A stretch of 12,105 nt of DNA from CALKHT01 sp964511575 (GTDB lineage: Bacteria > Planctomycetota > Phycisphaerae > Phycisphaerales > Phycisphaeraceae), in the NCBI GenBank assembly GCA_964511575.1, contig CAZEFM010000106.1:1-12105 (forward strand), read 5' to 3'. The notes under the pieces were generated by a model. That model worked only from the letters and a program-made list of their open reading frames with translations, made no database searches and was not told the origin of the DNA. The position numbers were made by a program, and so were the translations under genes. How positions within the stretch are numbered: the stretch's first letter is position 1; every line of letters begins with the position of its first letter. Below are positions 1 through 6,730 of the stretch, piece by piece.

Positions 1-531
1 GTGGGCATCATCGGGCTCATGGCCGTCACCATCGCCCGCGCCGCCGGGGCCGGCACCATCATCGTCACCGATGCCGATGAACGTCGGCTCAAGCTCGCCA
101 GAACGCTCGGCGCGGATCACGCCTTCCATGCCGCCGATGCCGACTGGCCCAACGAAGCACGCCGCATCACCCACAACCAGGGGCCGCAGGTCCTGCTGGA
201 AATGTCCGGCCACCCCGGCGCCATCCGCGATGGATTCACCGCCCTGCGCAACGGCGGCACCGCGGCGCTGCTCGGCCTGCCCTCCCGACCCGTCGAGTTC
301 GACCTGCCCAACCACATCATCTTCAAGGGCGCTACCGTGCTGGGCATCAACGGCCGCCGCATGTTCGAAACCTGGTACCAGATCGAAAGCTTCGTCCTCT
401 CCGGACGACTCAACCTCGACCCGATCATCACCCACCAGATCGACATGGCCGACTATGACAAGGCATTCAAAATGATGCAGTCAGGCGAAGCCATTAAGGT
501 CGTCCTCAAAATCCCCCACAACGGCGACTGA
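1..531 (+). CDS. tdh: L-threonine 3-dehydrogenase, C-terminal part (5' end outside window)
   Basis: This zinc-dependent medium-chain dehydrogenase oxidises L-threonine with NAD+ to 2-amino-3-ketobutyrate in the cytoplasm. Only the last 176 residues are present. The window opens inside the nucleotide-binding glycine motif (VGIIGLMA, matching GAGPIGIMA of the E. coli enzyme from memory), so the first GTG is an internal Val codon and not a start. The E. coli enzyme is about 341 residues, so roughly half the gene, including the zinc-binding catalytic domain, lies upstream. Supporting motifs are IVTDADERRLKLA (Rossmann strand with the acidic ribose-binding Asp), LEMSGHP, GRRMFETWYQIESF and LDPIITHQ, then an ending close to the family's SGxxxKVVL. 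The next gene, kbl, encodes the following step of the pathway. No frameshift is seen. Confidence is high because the C-terminal half is distinctive for Tdh among zinc alcohol dehydrogenases. Confidence 0.93.
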   Translation: MGIIGLMAVTIARAAGAGTIIVTDADERRLKLARTLGADHAFHAADADWPNEARRITHNQGPQVLLEMSGHPGAIRDGFTALRNGGTAALLGLPSRPVEFDLPNHIIFKGATVLGINGRRMFETWYQIESFVLSGRLNLDPIITHQIDMADYDKAFKMMQSGEAIKVVLKIPHNGD

Positions 532-541
532 AACGCCTCGT

Positions 542-603
542 GTTCTTAACGCCAGATGCGCCAAGAGGCCAAGGCGCAAAACCCCGAAAGAACAAAAAAG
601 AAC
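542..603 (+). other. nested inverted repeats between tdh and kbl
   Basis: The 179-base gap between the tdh stop and the kbl start contains a 6-bp inverted repeat TGCGCC/GGCGCA (557-562 with 573-578, 10-nt loop). It lies inside a second one, GTTCTT/AAGAAC (542-547 with 588-593), and AAGAAC occurs again at 598-603. In RNA this could form a stem downstream of tdh. No T-run follows, so a classical intrinsic terminator is not supported. A partial terminator, a processing site or chance are all possible. A TTGACT at 634-639 resembles a -35 box but has no convincing -10 partner, so I call no promoter. Confidence 0.35.
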
Positions 604-694
604 GCGTATCGCGCATGCTTCCCGGCCCAATGCTTGACTTCTCACCACCCTGGCATCCTGGCGCTGAATCACCACGCCGATGCCCCTGAGGCCC

Positions 695-701
695 AGAAGG
701 A
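695..701 (+). promoter_or_regulatory. ribosome binding site of kbl
   Basis: AGAAGGA lies 9 bases before the ATG at 711. It is a good Shine-Dalgarno match and supports this start codon. Confidence 0.7.
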
Positions 702-710
702 ATCACAACC

Positions 711-1886
711 ATGCCCAACGCTGCTTTCGATCAACGTGCCGCGACGGTTCTGAAGGAACTGCATGACAGCGGCCAGTACAAGCACCTGCAGACGCTGCAA
801 TCGCCCATGGGGCCAACCGTGCAGATGGCGGGGCACGGCGAAGTCATCGTGCTCTGCTCCAACAACTACCTGGGGCTCGCCGACCACCCCGAAGTGATCG
901 CGGCTGGCGTTGACGGCCTGCGCAGGTACGGCGCGGGAACCGCTTCCGTGCGTTTCATCTGCGGCACCTTCGATGCTCATCACAAAATCGAATCCACCCT
1001 CGCCCGATTCACCGGCACCGAAGCGGCGCTCACCTACGTGAGCTGCTGGAACGCCAACGAAGCCGTGTTCCCCACACTCGTCGGCGAAAACGATGTGATC
1101 CTCTCCGATCAGCTCAACCATGCGAGCATCATCGATTCCATTCGTCTCGTCAGCCGCAAGATCCCGCGCGATGTGTACCTGCACAACGATCTGAACGATC
1201 TGGAAGCCAAGCTCAAGCAGCATGCTGACAAAGCCACGCGCTGGGTCGTGACCGATGGTGTCTTCTCGATGGAAGGCGATCTGCCCGACCTGCCCGCACT
1301 CGTCAAACTGTGCAAGCAGTACGATGCGATGCTCGTGGTGGACGATTCGCACGGCGTGGGTGTGCTGGGCAAGACCGGTCGCGGCACGCACGAACACTTC
1401 AACTGCGTGGGCGAAATCGACATCATCACCGGCACGCTGGGCAAAGCGCTTGGTGGTGCGGCCGGTGGCTACGTTGCCGCGTCGCAAAACGTGGTTGACC
1501 TGCTCATCCAGCGCAGCCGACCGGGTCTGTTCTCCAACGCGCTGCCCGCCACCGTCGCCTGCAGCGCCAACAAGGCCATCGAGATCGTCGAGCGCGAGCC
1601 GCAGCGCGTCGCCAAGCTGCACGCCAACGTGAAGACGATTCGCGACGGCCTGCGCAAGCTCGGCTTCGAGTGCACCGACAGCCCCACCGCCATCGTGCCC
1701 ATCATGATCGGCGACACCGCCGAGGCGATCGCCAAGAGCAAGCGACTGCTCGAACTGGGCGTCTTCGTCATCGGCTTCGGCTACCCGGTGGTGCCGCAAG
1801 GCACAGCCCGACTGCGCGTGCAGGTGTCGGCCGCGTTGGAAGCGAGCCACATCGAACGCGCGCTCGACGCCTTCGCCAAGCTGTGA
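711..1886 (+). CDS. kbl: glycine C-acetyltransferase (2-amino-3-ketobutyrate CoA ligase)
   Basis: This PLP enzyme of the alpha-oxoamine synthase family cleaves 2-amino-3-ketobutyrate with CoA to glycine and acetyl-CoA, finishing the threonine breakdown begun by Tdh. The 391 residues match the family length (E. coli Kbl is about 398). Visible motifs are SNNYLGL (50-56), GTASVRFICGT (76-86), DQLNHASIIDS (133-143), TDGVFSMEGD (181-190), VVDDSHGVG (209-217, with the Asp and His that contact PLP) and TGTLGKALGG (240-249). Lys245 is the expected Schiff-base lysine. The SRPGLFSNALP segment and the C-terminal PVVPQGTARLRVQVSAA also match Kbl. The serine-cysteine stretch before the cofactor site reads SCWNAN where I recall SCFDAN in E. 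coli. Relatives such as BioF, ALA synthase and serine palmitoyltransferase share the fold, but the linkage to tdh and these Kbl-type motifs decide the call. Confidence 0.96.
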   Translation: MPNAAFDQRAATVLKELHDSGQYKHLQTLQSPMGPTVQMAGHGEVIVLCSNNYLGLADHPEVIAAGVDGLRRYGAGTASVRFICGTFDAHHKIESTLARFTGTEAALTYVSCWNANEAVFPTLVGENDVILSDQLNHASIIDSIRLVSRKIPRDVYLHNDLNDLEAKLKQHADKATRWVVTDGVFSMEGDLPDLPALVKLCKQYDAMLVVDDSHGVGVLGKTGRGTHEHFNCVGEIDIITGTLGKALGGAAGGYVAASQNVVDLLIQRSRPGLFSNALPATVACSANKAIEIVEREPQRVAKLHANVKTIRDGLRKLGFECTDSPTAIVPIMIGDTAEAIAKSKRLLELGVFVIGFGYPVVPQGTARLRVQVSAALEASHIERALDAFAKL

Positions 1887-1897
1887 TGCAGGCGTGA

Positions 1898-1924
1898 ACC
1901 GCCTCACCCCGGCATCAAGGCGGT
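1898..1924. terminator. possible bidirectional terminator hairpin between convergent genes
   Basis: ACCGCCT (1898-1904) and AGGCGGT (1918-1924) form a perfect 7-bp GC-rich inverted repeat with a 13-nt loop. It sits in the 37-base gap between the stop of kbl and the stop of the - strand phosphatidyltransferase gene, and its right arm touches that gene's stop codon. There is no T-tract on either side, so intrinsic termination is plausible from position but not shown. Confidence 0.4.
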
Positions 1925-2484
1925 CAACCCGCGCGCCCGTTGCTCTCCGTCTGCCGCGACAGCGCCAGCGCGCAGATGAACTGCCGTGCGTAATCGAACG
2001 CCGCCATCGCGCTGAAGATCGCCGCCAACCCCCACAGCGTCAGGTTGATCGCCCACAGGTCAGGCCACACCGCCACCACAAGAAACAGCAGAAACAGCGT
2101 CGCCGTCGTCACCTTGCCGAACGGTCGCGATGGCATGTGCCGAAACGCTTCCCAGCGAGCCGTTGCGCCGGCATATGCCGCGATCGACAGCACCACCGCA
2201 TCCCGACTGAGCAGCAGCGCCGCCTGCCACCACGCCAGTTCGCCGCGCATCGTGAACGTGATCAGCACCACCAGCACAAACACCTTGTCCGCCACCGCAT
2301 CGAGCAACCCGCCCACCCAACTCGCAAGCTGAAAGCGGCGGGCAAGGTATCCATCGATAAAATCGCTCGCGCCCGCAGCAAGGATCAGCCACACCCATGC
2401 CCGCGGCGGCGCGGTCAGAAACACCACCGCCAACACCAGTCGCCCGAACGACAGCACGTTGGGCACAGGCGCAAGCAATCGCAT
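1924..2484 (-). CDS. CDP-alcohol phosphatidyltransferase (PgsA-like)
   Basis: This membrane enzyme transfers a phosphatidyl group from a CDP-linked lipid to an alcohol in phospholipid synthesis. The full family signature D-x2-DG-x2-AR-x8-G-x3-D-x3-D is present: Asp41, Asp44, Gly45, Ala48, Arg49, Gly58, Asp62 and Asp66, where the aspartates bind metal and substrate. Several hydrophobic segments (about 12-40, 67-78, 85-105, 126-140 and 146-162) fit a multi-pass inner-membrane protein. At 186 residues it matches PgsA or cardiolipin synthase-type members. The N-terminal APVPNVLSFGRL resembles the PNxLTxxR opening of PgsA, but the alcohol acceptor cannot be fixed from sequence alone. The reading frame stays open 78 codons further upstream, but that part is Arg/Gly-rich and unlike the family, so I start at ATG 2484. 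A GTG at 2502 is an alternative. Neither has a clear ribosome binding site. Confidence 0.88.
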   Translation of the reverse strand: MRLLAPVPNVLSFGRLVLAVVFLTAPPRAWVWLILAAGASDFIDGYLARRFQLASWVGGLLDAVADKVFVLVVLITFTMRGELAWWQAALLLSRDAVVLSIAAYAGATARWEAFRHMPSRPFGKVTTATLFLLFLVVAVWPDLWAINLTLWGLAAIFSAMAAFDYARQFICALALSRQTESNGRAG

Positions 2485-2560
2485 GGAAGCAGGTCGACTC
2501 ACCCCGCCACCATAACGCCCCACGCCTGCCTCACCAATAGGGAAGCTGCCCCACGCGCCC

Positions 2561-2587
2561 ACCGCGCAACACGCCATGTTGCGGGGT
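2561..2587. promoter_or_regulatory. palindrome in divergent intergenic region, possible operator or hairpin
   Basis: Between the phosphatidyltransferase gene (-) and the PQQ dehydrogenase gene (+), CGCAACA (2565-2571) and TGTTGCG (2577-2583) form a perfect 7-bp inverted repeat around a 5-nt centre. It extends past one mismatch to ACC (2561-2563) and GGT (2585-2587). Position in a 203-base divergent region fits an operator, but an RNA hairpin in either leader is equally possible. No clear -35/-10 pair was found nearby. Confidence 0.35.
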
Positions 2588-2675
2588 TCGCCCCACCTTT
2601 GATTCAGTCGCTCCCGTGCGCGGCGGGCGGCCTCGACACGGTACCATCGGCCCGTGTAGCGTCGCCGCGGCCAAC

Positions 2676-2681
2676 AGGGGA
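2676..2681 (+). promoter_or_regulatory. ribosome binding site deciding the PQQ dehydrogenase start
   Basis: AGGGGA lies 6 bases before the ATG at 2688. The open frame continues 24 codons upstream, but this site and the signal peptide that begins at 2688 fix the start there. Confidence 0.65.
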
Positions 2682-2687
2682 CAAGCC

Positions 2688-3968
2688 ATGCACCGTCATC
2701 ACCTCGCCGTGACCGCACTCGCCGCCGTTCTGCTCATGCCGCTGGGCTGCGCCCGCGAGCGCGGCGACAACGGTGTCTTCGGCTTCGTCCCCGGCGCCAA
2801 CAACGACCGCACCACCGCACCCCAAAGCGACATCGCCCAGCGCGACGTCTACGCGTTCGTCCCGGAAACGCGCGAACCCACGCGCGACAACATCGCGCAG
2901 CTGCGAACGCCCGATCAGTTCGCCATCAACGTCTGGGCACAGGACCTGGGCCATGCGCGCATGCTCGCCGTGTCAGACAACGGCACCGTTTACGTCACCA
3001 CGCCCAAACAGAACCGCGTGCTCGCCCTGCGCGATGTCAACGGTGATGGACAGGCGGATGAACTCATGATCGTCGCCGACAACCTCCCGATGGTGCACGG
3101 CATCGCGATTCACGGCAACAACGTTTACCTCGCCGCGCCCAAAACCGTCTGGGTTGCACAAATCCAGGCCAACGGCACGCTCAGCAACCCGCGCGTCATC
3201 ATCGACGACCTGCCCGATGGCGGTCAGCATCCCAACCGCACCCTCGCCGTCGGCCCCGACAACATGCTCTACATCAGCGTCGGCAGCTCATGCAACGCCT
3301 GCGAGGAAACCAACCCCGAAAGCGCCACCATCCTCCGCGCCAATCTTGATGGCTCCAGCCGCACCGTCTTCGCCCGCGGGCTGCGCAACACCATCGGCTT
3401 CGGCTGGCATCCGCAAACCGGCGAGATGTGGGGCATGGATCATGGCTCCGATGAACGCGGCAACGACATCCCCCCCGAGGAACTCAACCGCATCGAGGAA
3501 GGCAACCACTACGGCTGGCCATGGGTGTTCGGCAAGCAGCAGATCGATGAAGTCATGACGCCTCCCGCCGACATGACCAAACAGGAATTCGCCGCCATGA
3601 CCGCGCCCTCCTTCCTCGAGTACCAGGCCCACGCCGCCCCCATCCAGATGACCTTCTATCGCGGAAACCAGTTCCCCGAACGCTACCGCAACGGCGCGTT
3701 CGTCGCCATGCGCGGCTCGTGGAACCGCTTCCCCGCCGTCGGCTACAAGGTCGTCTTCATCGACTTCGAAAGCGGCGAGCCAGTCGGCTTCGAAGATTTC
3801 GTCACCGGCTTCCTCGTGGAAAACGGACAGGCGCAGTTCGCACGACTCGCCGGCATCGCCGTCCTCCCCGACGGCTCGCTCATCTTCAGCGATGATCAGC
3901 ACGGCATGATCTACCGCGTGACCTACGGCATGCCCGCTCGCTCACGCACCGCACAACGGCCGCAGTAA
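2688..3968 (+). CDS. PQQ-dependent sugar (sorbosone-type) dehydrogenase, lipoprotein
   Basis: This is a predicted extracytoplasmic six-bladed beta-propeller oxidoreductase of the soluble glucose/sorbosone dehydrogenase family, which oxidises aldoses or related sugars using pyrroloquinoline quinone and calcium. The 426-residue protein starts with a lipoprotein signal (hydrophobic 6-19, then LMPLGC with Cys21), so it is probably anchored to a membrane. Motifs in order are a calcium-type DVNGDGQAD (116-124), MVHGIA with His138, GGQHPNRTLAVGPD (178-191), GSSCNAC (199-205), GLRNTIGFGWHP (231-242), MDHGSDERGND (250-260), HYGWPW (274-279) and MRGSWNR (341-347). The C-terminal LPDGSLIFSDD closes the last blade. 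The His-containing segments correspond to the catalytic and PQQ-binding parts of the family. True substrate and cofactor are unproven, since many members are assigned by homology only. No PQQ synthesis gene or partner cytochrome is in the window. The pseudopilin-like gene follows after 47 bases. Confidence 0.88.
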   Translation: MHRHHLAVTALAAVLLMPLGCARERGDNGVFGFVPGANNDRTTAPQSDIAQRDVYAFVPETREPTRDNIAQLRTPDQFAINVWAQDLGHARMLAVSDNGTVYVTTPKQNRVLALRDVNGDGQADELMIVADNLPMVHGIAIHGNNVYLAAPKTVWVAQIQANGTLSNPRVIIDDLPDGGQHPNRTLAVGPDNMLYISVGSSCNACEETNPESATILRANLDGSSRTVFARGLRNTIGFGWHPQTGEMWGMDHGSDERGNDIPPEELNRIEEGNHYGWPWVFGKQQIDEVMTPPADMTKQEFAAMTAPSFLEYQAHAAPIQMTFYRGNQFPERYRNGAFVAMRGSWNRFPAVGYKVVFIDFESGEPVGFEDFVTGFLVENGQAQFARLAGIAVLPDGSLIFSDDQHGMIYRVTYGMPARSRTAQRPQ

Positions 3969-4015
3969 TCACACCACCCACCACAACCGCACAACCACTC
4001 CAACGGGGGTTCGCC

Positions 4016-4720
4016 ATGTCACGTGCGTTTTCGCTCATGGAACTGCTGGTGGCACTGGTCATCATCGTGGTGCTGGTGGCGCTGTTGCTGCCCGTGCTCA
4101 GCCGCACCCGCGAAGCCGCCCGCCGCACGCAATGCCTCAGCAACCTCAACCAGGTGCACCAGAGCACCACCACCTTCGCCATCAACCACAACCGGCACAT
4201 CCCCATCGGCTACCGCCGCAACACCAAGCAGTGGAACGCGATGATCTACAGCGGCACCGCGCAAAAATTCGTGCTCTTCGGCAACTTCCACCGCGCGGGA
4301 CTCATGCCCCAACCCCAGGCGTTCTTCTGCCCGTCCGAAACCAACGACAAAATGATCTACAACACCCCGCAGAACCCCTGGCCCCCCGGCCCCGAGGACA
4401 ACTCCACCCAGAACGTCTGGAGCGGCTACGCCTGTCGACCCGAAACCGACCTTCCCGACGGCCTGCCCCCGCGACAAACCATGCCTCGACTCGACGACAT
4501 CGGCCTGCGCGCCATCTTCAGCGATCTCACCTCAAGCCCGCCGCGTGTCGACGACCGACACAACGACGGCATCAACGTCCTTCACGCCGACGGCCGCGCC
4601 CGATGGATCGATCGCGACACCTTCAACGAACCGCTCGCCCCTTGCGAAGAACCCACCGGCGGCCCAGACCCCACCTACAACGACAACATGGACGCCCTCT
4701 GGCAATCCCTTGATCACTAA
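4016..4720 (+). CDS. pseudopilin-like protein with prepilin signal and H-X9-DG motif
   Basis: The 234-residue protein begins with a class III (type IV prepilin) signal: a short basic leader MSRA, then FSLMELLVALVIIVVLVALL. Prepilin peptidase would cut after Ala4, leaving Phe1 and the conserved Glu5 (Glu9 here). Alanine replaces the usual glycine at -1, which some peptidases tolerate. The sequence after the helix, SRTREAARRTQCLSNLNQ, is typical of planctomycete and related pseudopilin-like proteins. Near the end, RHNDGINVLHADGRARW contains H-X9-DG (His182, Asp192, Gly193), the mark of the large DUF1559/H-X9-DG group found in Planctomycetota and Lentisphaerae. GGGGG at 4005-4009 is 6 bases before the ATG and acts as the ribosome binding site. 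The role of these proteins is unknown; surface pseudopili or type II secretion-like assembly are guesses. No secretion ATPase, PilC or secretin gene is in the window. Confidence 0.88.
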   Translation: MSRAFSLMELLVALVIIVVLVALLLPVLSRTREAARRTQCLSNLNQVHQSTTTFAINHNRHIPIGYRRNTKQWNAMIYSGTAQKFVLFGNFHRAGLMPQPQAFFCPSETNDKMIYNTPQNPWPPGPEDNSTQNVWSGYACRPETDLPDGLPPRQTMPRLDDIGLRAIFSDLTSSPPRVDDRHNDGINVLHADGRARWIDRDTFNEPLAPCEEPTGGPDPTYNDNMDALWQSLDH

Positions 4721-4739
4721 CCCGCGTCTCTCTCACCCC

Positions 4740-4773
4740 TGAAGCCCAGGGATAGCCATCCCCGGGGGCCTCA
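4740..4773. terminator. bidirectional terminator hairpin between convergent genes
   Basis: CCCAGGGAT (4745-4753) pairs with ATCCCCGGG (4758-4766) through a 4-nt loop AGCC, with one mismatch. With a two-base bulge the stem can extend outward to TGA at 4740-4742 and TCA at 4771-4773. It fills the 50-base gap between the stops of the pseudopilin-like gene (+) and the TIM-barrel gene (-) and includes the latter's stop codon. No T-tract follows on either strand, so termination is inferred from stem strength and position. Confidence 0.6.
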
Positions 4774-5727
4774 AAGCGCCCTCTCAATCACCCCCAACGT
4801 CTTCTCCAACCCCGTCCGCGCCACCGTCGCATGATCCTGCTTCCAGTATGTCGGGTTGTACAACTCCACCGACACGCACCCCGTGTACCCGATCGTCACC
4901 AGGTCGCGAATGCACTGCTCCAGCGGAAGAATCCCATCCCCCGGATACACGCGGTGCTCATCCTTGAGCTGCGCCTTCTCCGGCGAGGCGGGCGCATCGT
5001 TGAACTGGAAAATCGCGATGAAGTCGCCGCGAATGTGCCGCAACCCGTTGAACCCCGAATCGCCGATGTACATGTGAAACACATCGGGAATCACCTTCGC
5101 CTTGGGGTGATCCGCATCCAGCGCGATCTGGCTCGCCTGTCCCAGCGTTCGCGAGCCTTCCAGAAACTGCACGAACACCATCGCCGGGTTGATGTTGTAT
5201 TCGTTGAGCCCGATCTCCAGAAGATCGCGATACCGTGCCGCCGCCCAGAACGGGTCGAACTCCCGCCACGGCCGCGCGGGTTGCGGCACCACCTGAATAT
5301 GCTGCGCCCCAATTGCCGACGCCATCCGCATGCGATCGCGCGTCGCCGGCAAATTCGCCTCCCACGCCTCACGAGTCGGCGGAATCGCCTCCCACAACCC
5401 GATCACGCTCGGCACGAACAACCCCGCATCGCGAATCATCTTCCCCAGATCAGCAAGATGGTTGCCCTGCCGCTCATACTCGCGAAGCTCGCCATCCCAT
5501 GGCTCGATCGCGTCGTACCCCGCCTCCGAAGCGATGCGCACCTTGTCCACCAGCGATGCCGGACGAATCGTCGCGGTGTCCAGGCAGATCGGCCACGGGC
5601 TGCGACCATTCTGATACGTCCGCCGTCGCACCGGCGCAGTCGCGTTCCCCGACGAAACGCTGCATCCCGTCGCGGCAATGCCCACCCCCGCCGCCGCCCC
5701 CATCGACAGAAAATCACGTCGCTTCAT
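4771..5727 (-). CDS. Tat-exported sugar isomerase/epimerase-like TIM-barrel protein
   Basis: The 318-residue product fits the xylose isomerase-like TIM-barrel (sugar phosphate isomerase/epimerase, AP endonuclease 2) superfamily. The N-terminus MKRRDFLSMGAAAGVGIAAT has a twin-arginine motif (RRDFL, 3-7) and ends at Cys22 in an atypical lipobox, so export by Tat, perhaps as a lipoprotein, is predicted. The barrel starts near residue 46 (WPICLDTATIR), followed by YDAIEPWDGE and AIGAQHIQVVP. Likely metal ligands by analogy with IolE/tagatose epimerases are Glu190 (FVQFLEG), Asp215 (with His218, VIPDVFHM) and Glu288 (VSVELY). The usual His of the HxxD segment is Gln241 in FQFNDAP, so the metal site differs from the classical one. 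GGGAG at 5736-5740 (complement) supports the start. The upstream oxidoreductase gene ends 36 bases before it, so they are probably co-transcribed. Substrate is unknown. Confidence 0.82.
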   Translation of the reverse strand: MKRRDFLSMGAAAGVGIAATGCSVSSGNATAPVRRRTYQNGRSPWPICLDTATIRPASLVDKVRIASEAGYDAIEPWDGELREYERQGNHLADLGKMIRDAGLFVPSVIGLWEAIPPTREAWEANLPATRDRMRMASAIGAQHIQVVPQPARPWREFDPFWAAARYRDLLEIGLNEYNINPAMVFVQFLEGSRTLGQASQIALDADHPKAKVIPDVFHMYIGDSGFNGLRHIRGDFIAIFQFNDAPASPEKAQLKDEHRVYPGDGILPLEQCIRDLVTIGYTGCVSVELYNPTYWKQDHATVARTGLEKTLGVIERAL

Positions 5728-5763
5728 CCGCTGTGCTCCCGTTGAAAGGTGTCCGCCCGCGTC

Positions 5764-6672
5764 TCACGACTTCGTCAGCCGCTCGATCGCCTCGCCCAGC
5801 ACCGCTTTGGCCATCGCCTGCGTGCCCAGCTTTCCCCCGCCCGATGCCGCCACCGCACCGAAACGCTTCTCCGCAAGCTCCGTCCCCTCAAGCGACAAAC
5901 CCAACTGCCGACCCGCATCGCGCACAATCGCCAGATCCTTCAGCACCAGATCCACCATGAATCCCGGATCGAAATCACCCGCCGCGATGCGTGGCCCAAG
6001 ATTCGCAAGCTGCCACGAACCTCCCGCGCCTCCGCTCACCACCTCGATCATCGTCTTCACATCCAGATCGCTCGCATGCGCCAGCGCAATCGCCTCGCAC
6101 ACGCCCTGCAGCGCGTTCACCACCGCAATCTGGTTGCACGCCTTGCACGTCTGCCCCGCACCGCTCGCGCCGACGTGATGTAGCGTTTTGCCCACCGCCT
6201 CGAACATCGCACGACACCGCGCAAACGCCGCCGCATCCCCACCCACCATGATGCTCAGCGTGCCGTTGCGTGCTCCGACATCTCCGCCCGACACCGGCGC
6301 ATCCAGCAGCGCCACGCCCCGCTCCGCCAAACGTGCCGCAAAGTCGCGCGTCGCCACCGGGCTGATCGTCGAATGATCCACCACGATCAACCCCGCCTCC
6401 GCCGACTGTGCCACCCCTTCGGCGCCGAACAGCACCGCCTCCACATCAGGCGTGTCCGTCACGTTCAGACAGATCACATCCGGCTTGCGTGCCGCCATCG
6501 CCGCGGGCGATGCGACCAGTTCCCCGCCACACTCCCGCACAAACCGTTCCGCGCGCTCCTTCGTGCGATTCCACACCAGCAGCTCAAACCCTGCTTTGCG
6601 CAGGTTCGCCGCCATCGCGCTGCCCATGATCCCCAAACCGATATAGCCGATTGTTTGAACCTGTTGCGACAT
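5764..6672 (-). CDS. 3-hydroxyisobutyrate dehydrogenase-family NAD(P)-dependent oxidoreductase
   Basis: This cytoplasmic beta-hydroxyacid dehydrogenase family member has 302 residues, close to the family's usual 290-300. The N-terminal Rossmann motif is GLGIMG (12-17), with the nucleotide-side segment VWNRT (33-37). The substrate motif DAPVSGG (124-130) and GAGQTCKACNQ (171-181) carry the catalytic Lys177 and conserved Asn180. The C-terminal helical domain has DLVLKDLAIV (241-250) with Lys245. Known relatives are 3-hydroxyisobutyrate dehydrogenase, tartronate semialdehyde reductase (GarR/GlxR) and 6-phosphogluconate dehydrogenase-like enzymes, and sequence alone does not choose among them. 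The frame is open to 6723, but the extra 17 residues precede the normal start of the fold, so I choose ATG 6672. Its ribosome binding site is weak (a G-rich stretch about 13 bases away), so the start is tentative. It sits between the AsmA-like gene and the TIM-barrel gene on the same strand. Confidence 0.9.
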   Translation of the reverse strand: MSQQVQTIGYIGLGIMGSAMAANLRKAGFELLVWNRTKERAERFVRECGGELVASPAAMAARKPDVICLNVTDTPDVEAVLFGAEGVAQSAEAGLIVVDHSTISPVATRDFAARLAERGVALLDAPVSGGDVGARNGTLSIMVGGDAAAFARCRAMFEAVGKTLHHVGASGAGQTCKACNQIAVVNALQGVCEAIALAHASDLDVKTMIEVVSGGAGGSWQLANLGPRIAAGDFDPGFMVDLVLKDLAIVRDAGRQLGLSLEGTELAEKRFGAVAASGGGKLGTQAMAKAVLGEAIERLTKS

Positions 6673-6730
6673 GCTGATGTTGTAACCGCCCCACCCCTCC
6701 ATTGCACGCAACGCCGCCATCACCCAGCCG

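Noticed and set aside
634..662. TTGACT as a possible -35 box for kbl
   Set aside because: No sequence resembling a -10 box occurs 16-18 bases downstream.
669..1907. A 412-codon open frame on the - strand over kbl
   Set aside because: It is fully antisense to kbl, whose family motifs and Lys245 site are clear. The translation has no recognisable domain.
1894..2712. A 272-codon open frame on the + strand opposite the phosphatidyltransferase gene
   Set aside because: The translation is Arg/His/Gln-rich, while the - strand carries the complete CDP-alcohol phosphatidyltransferase signature.
2485..2718. A 78-residue N-terminal extension of the phosphatidyltransferase
   Set aside because: The extension is Arg/Gly-rich with no family likeness and would overlap the start of the divergent PQQ gene.
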